Shown: one piece after another, positions 62,502 through 64,000 of the stretch | Layout of the letters: the number at the start of each line of letters is the position of its first letter | Position numbering within the stretch: the first letter of the stretch is position 1 | Assembly: GCF_029955155.1 (NCBI RefSeq) | Contig: NZ_JAPNOZ010000012.1 | Span: 860,797-924,796, forward strand | Length of the DNA stretch: 64,000 bases | Origin: Psychrobacillus sp. NEAU-3TGS | Lineage (GTDB): Bacteria; Bacillota; Bacilli; Bacillales_A; Planococcaceae | Direction of reading: 5' to 3' | Translations under genes and position numbers: made by a program | The notes under the pieces: model-generated | Told to the model about the DNA's origin: nothing | Database searches by the model: none | What the model saw: the letters and a program-made list of their open reading frames with translations, nothing else

Positions 62502-63500
62502 TCACCCTCGAATATTTGCTTTTCGAAACCCTTGCACTACATCAATCACAGCAAATACTATCCACATTAATATAACTCCAACTTTGACAGGCTCTTGAAG
62601 TTCAAAAGTAAAATGGAATAAATGCTCCAGATACTTATAGAACTCTATGTTGATCAGGTTATTTTCATTAAATATAATGATAAACACGACTGTAGAAACG
62701 ACCGTTCGTACAGTATTCATAATGGCTACTTTTGTAGTCCATTGTGCAGCCATGAATTTATAAAAAACAAAAGCTACTTCTAAGAGTAATGCAAATAAAA
62801 CAATCAACCAATAGGAATATAGTACATCCTGATTGAAAGTAGGGATTACTAACTGAAGCTTTCCTTGAATCTTTTCATAAACACCAATTAAATGAACGGC
62901 ATTGAAATAAACAGCTACAAAGACTGCAATCCATAGCAGACTACCAAATATATCGACTTTAGAAATTTTCTTTTCCTTCTTAATGTACGGTATACCTTTC
63001 AAATCATCTGGTGTCCATTCTTTCCAGTTGGGGGTAAGCGGAGTTTTATCTTTCAAAGCATCCGTACGCTCCAAAATAGCAAAAACCAATGTAGTCCAGA
63101 AAAATGTCTGAATCAGCGAGCTAATCATTCCCCATATACCATGCCCTACAATAGTAAGAATTGTACCAAGTATAGCTTCTTCTCCAGTATAAGACATAAT
63201 ATTTTCCGTAATAACAACGATTAATGCGAGCATCGCCACTATTGGTATAATCATTTTCAATAAAGTCACATACATATCAAAGTATCTTGGTCCTATCAAA
63301 TGCATCGGACGATCTGCATAACCACTTGCAAGCAATGCCGGATTCCCTAAACTTGCAAGAGCCCCTTTCGCTTCTTTCTCCGAGTAATTATCGGGAAGCA
63401 TATCCTCAATAGTTGACCTAAGTTCAAGCGCAATGTCCTCCCGATTCTTTTCAGGAATTCTGCGCGTTACTTCCTGTATATAAATATCAATCAGGTGCAT
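62502..63500 (-). CDS. HAAS-domain multi-pass membrane protein
   Basis: 332 residues. The N-terminal 60 residues (MHLIDIYIQEVTRRIPEKNREDIALELRSTIEDMLPDNYSEKEAKGALASLGNPALLASGY) match the HAAS/permease-prefix signalling domain that accompanies PadR regulators. Then about seven membrane segments without a recognised catalytic motif. The start ATG 63500 is nine bases after AAAGGAG and overlaps the PadR gene by 14 bases, so the two are co-translated. Likely senses envelope stress together with PadR; no direct evidence. Confidence 0.85.
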   Translation of the reverse strand: MHLIDIYIQEVTRRIPEKNREDIALELRSTIEDMLPDNYSEKEAKGALASLGNPALLASGYADRPMHLIGPRYFDMYVTLLKMIIPIVAMLALIVVITENIMSYTGEEAILGTILTIVGHGIWGMISSLIQTFFWTTLVFAILERTDALKDKTPLTPNWKEWTPDDLKGIPYIKKEKKISKVDIFGSLLWIAVFVAVYFNAVHLIGVYEKIQGKLQLVIPTFNQDVLYSYWLIVLFALLLEVAFVFYKFMAAQWTTKVAIMNTVRTVVSTVVFIIIFNENNLINIEFYKYLEHLFHFTFELQEPVKVGVILMWIVFAVIDVVQGFRKANIRG

Positions 63501-63834
63501 TTTCCACATCTCCTTTCAATAAAGTTTGAAGTTCCATTGTTGTTTTCTCCCATTCGTCTTGTAACTGTTCCAAAATTTCTATTCCATATTCACTTAATAC
63601 GTAGTATTTCCTAGGTCTACTTTCCGTTGTATCCCAGCTGCTTTCAACTAGCTCTTGTTTTTCTAAACGTCGAAGTAAAGGATATAACGTGCTTTGATCA
63701 ATTGAAATGCCAGACTTTTCTAGGAGTTGAACTAAAGAATAACCATATTGAGGGGTTCTAAGCTGACTCAAAACCGCAAGTGTCAACGTTCCTCTCCGTA
63801 ATTCTGTTATCAATGAATTTAGTAATTTACTCAT
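63487..63834 (-). CDS. PadR family transcriptional regulator
   Basis: 115 residues with the PadR winged helix RRGTLTLAVLSQLRTPQYGYSLVQLLEKSGISIDQSTLYPLLRRLEKQELVESSWDTTESRPRKYYVLSEYG. GAGGTGGAAA precedes ATG 63834. It forms a two-gene operon with the HAAS membrane protein. Upstream, TATGTCGTACACTATAA and TATACTGTGTATAATACAC (63850-63898) are AT-rich with dyad character and may hold the promoter and autoregulatory operator. Confidence 0.92.
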   Translation of the reverse strand: MSKLLNSLITELRRGTLTLAVLSQLRTPQYGYSLVQLLEKSGISIDQSTLYPLLRRLEKQELVESSWDTTESRPRKYYVLSEYGIEILEQLQDEWEKTTMELQTLLKGDVENAPD

Positions 63835-64000
63835 TTTCCACCTCACTTACTTATACTATATGTCGTACACTATAATTATACTGTGTATAATACACTATTA
63901 TTTTACTTACAGCAATATTTTTTATACAATACAAATGCGCTTTAACCCCTTTCTACGACTCTACTTAGCAAATTAGAAAGATGAATGGAATAATGCACAT

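Noticed and set aside
1..64000. CRISPR array, phage module, integrase or tRNA gene
   Set aside because: No regularly spaced direct repeats, phage genes or tRNA-like cloverleaf sequences were seen on either strand.

Overview
The window looks like chromosome of a low-GC, spore-forming Gram-positive of the Bacillales, most likely Planococcaceae/Caryophanaceae (Psychrobacillus, Lysinibacillus or Sporosarcina relatives). The clues are AT-rich intergenic DNA, strong AGGAGG ribosome sites, many TTG starts, a T-box, a TPP riboswitch, PerR- and CsoR-type operators and a collagen-like (exosporium-type) protein. The genus is an inference. I see no rRNA, tRNA, CRISPR array, phage module or intact transposase.

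Region 1 (1-10.1 kb): a reactive-sulfur operon read leftward: CstR repressor, TusA, two rhodaneses, a glutaredoxin-like protein, DsrE, OsmC, a rhodanese-persulfide dioxygenase and a TauE/SafE exporter. Several CsoR-type operators lie inside it. After an Lrp regulator, an MBL hydrolase and a beta-carbonic anhydrase comes the copper operon csoR-copZ-copA with the same type of operator. Region 2 (10.1-18.7 kb): ahpCF behind a PerR box, a YlmA-like ATPase, a 0.7-kb composite inverted repeat, an FMN reductase facing a LysR regulator, and topB. Region 3 (18.7-23.7 kb): a TPP-riboswitch thiamin salvage operon ylmB-tenA-thiW-thiD-thiM-thiE.

Region 4 (23.8-34.5 kb): a one-chain ECF sigma/anti-sigma protein; a sigma-54 operon (aminotransferase, DUF3311, sodium-solute symporter, M20 amidohydrolase) with its PAS/AAA+ activator transcribed divergently; a P1 peptidase overlapping a 5'-nucleotidase. 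Region 5 (34.5-42 kb): a structured repeat, tspO, then what I consider the most interesting locus: an XRE-cupin regulator, a 20-bp perfect inverted repeat, a degradative HMG-CoA reductase, a two-gene permease and an HMG-CoA lyase. This reads as a mevalonate uptake and catabolism operon. A second copy of the composite repeat follows.

Region 6 (42-51.4 kb): an oligopeptide/dipeptide ABC transporter, an MBL hydrolase, T-box-controlled argS and a collagen-like protein. Region 7 (51.4-60.7 kb): a large leftward operon like the B. subtilis ytmI/cmo locus for S-alkyl-cysteine salvage (two flavin monooxygenases, glutaredoxin-like protein, cystine-type ABC importer, two acetyltransferases, nitroreductase, flavin reductase) with a LysR regulator. 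Region 8 (60.7-64 kb): exonuclease-BRCT, a stress protein and a PadR/HAAS pair.

Five genes (cstB-like, topB, the symporter, argS and the LysR regulator) carry six apparent frameshifts, each explained by one missing base in an A/T run. This points to residual homopolymer errors in the assembly as much as to true pseudogenes.
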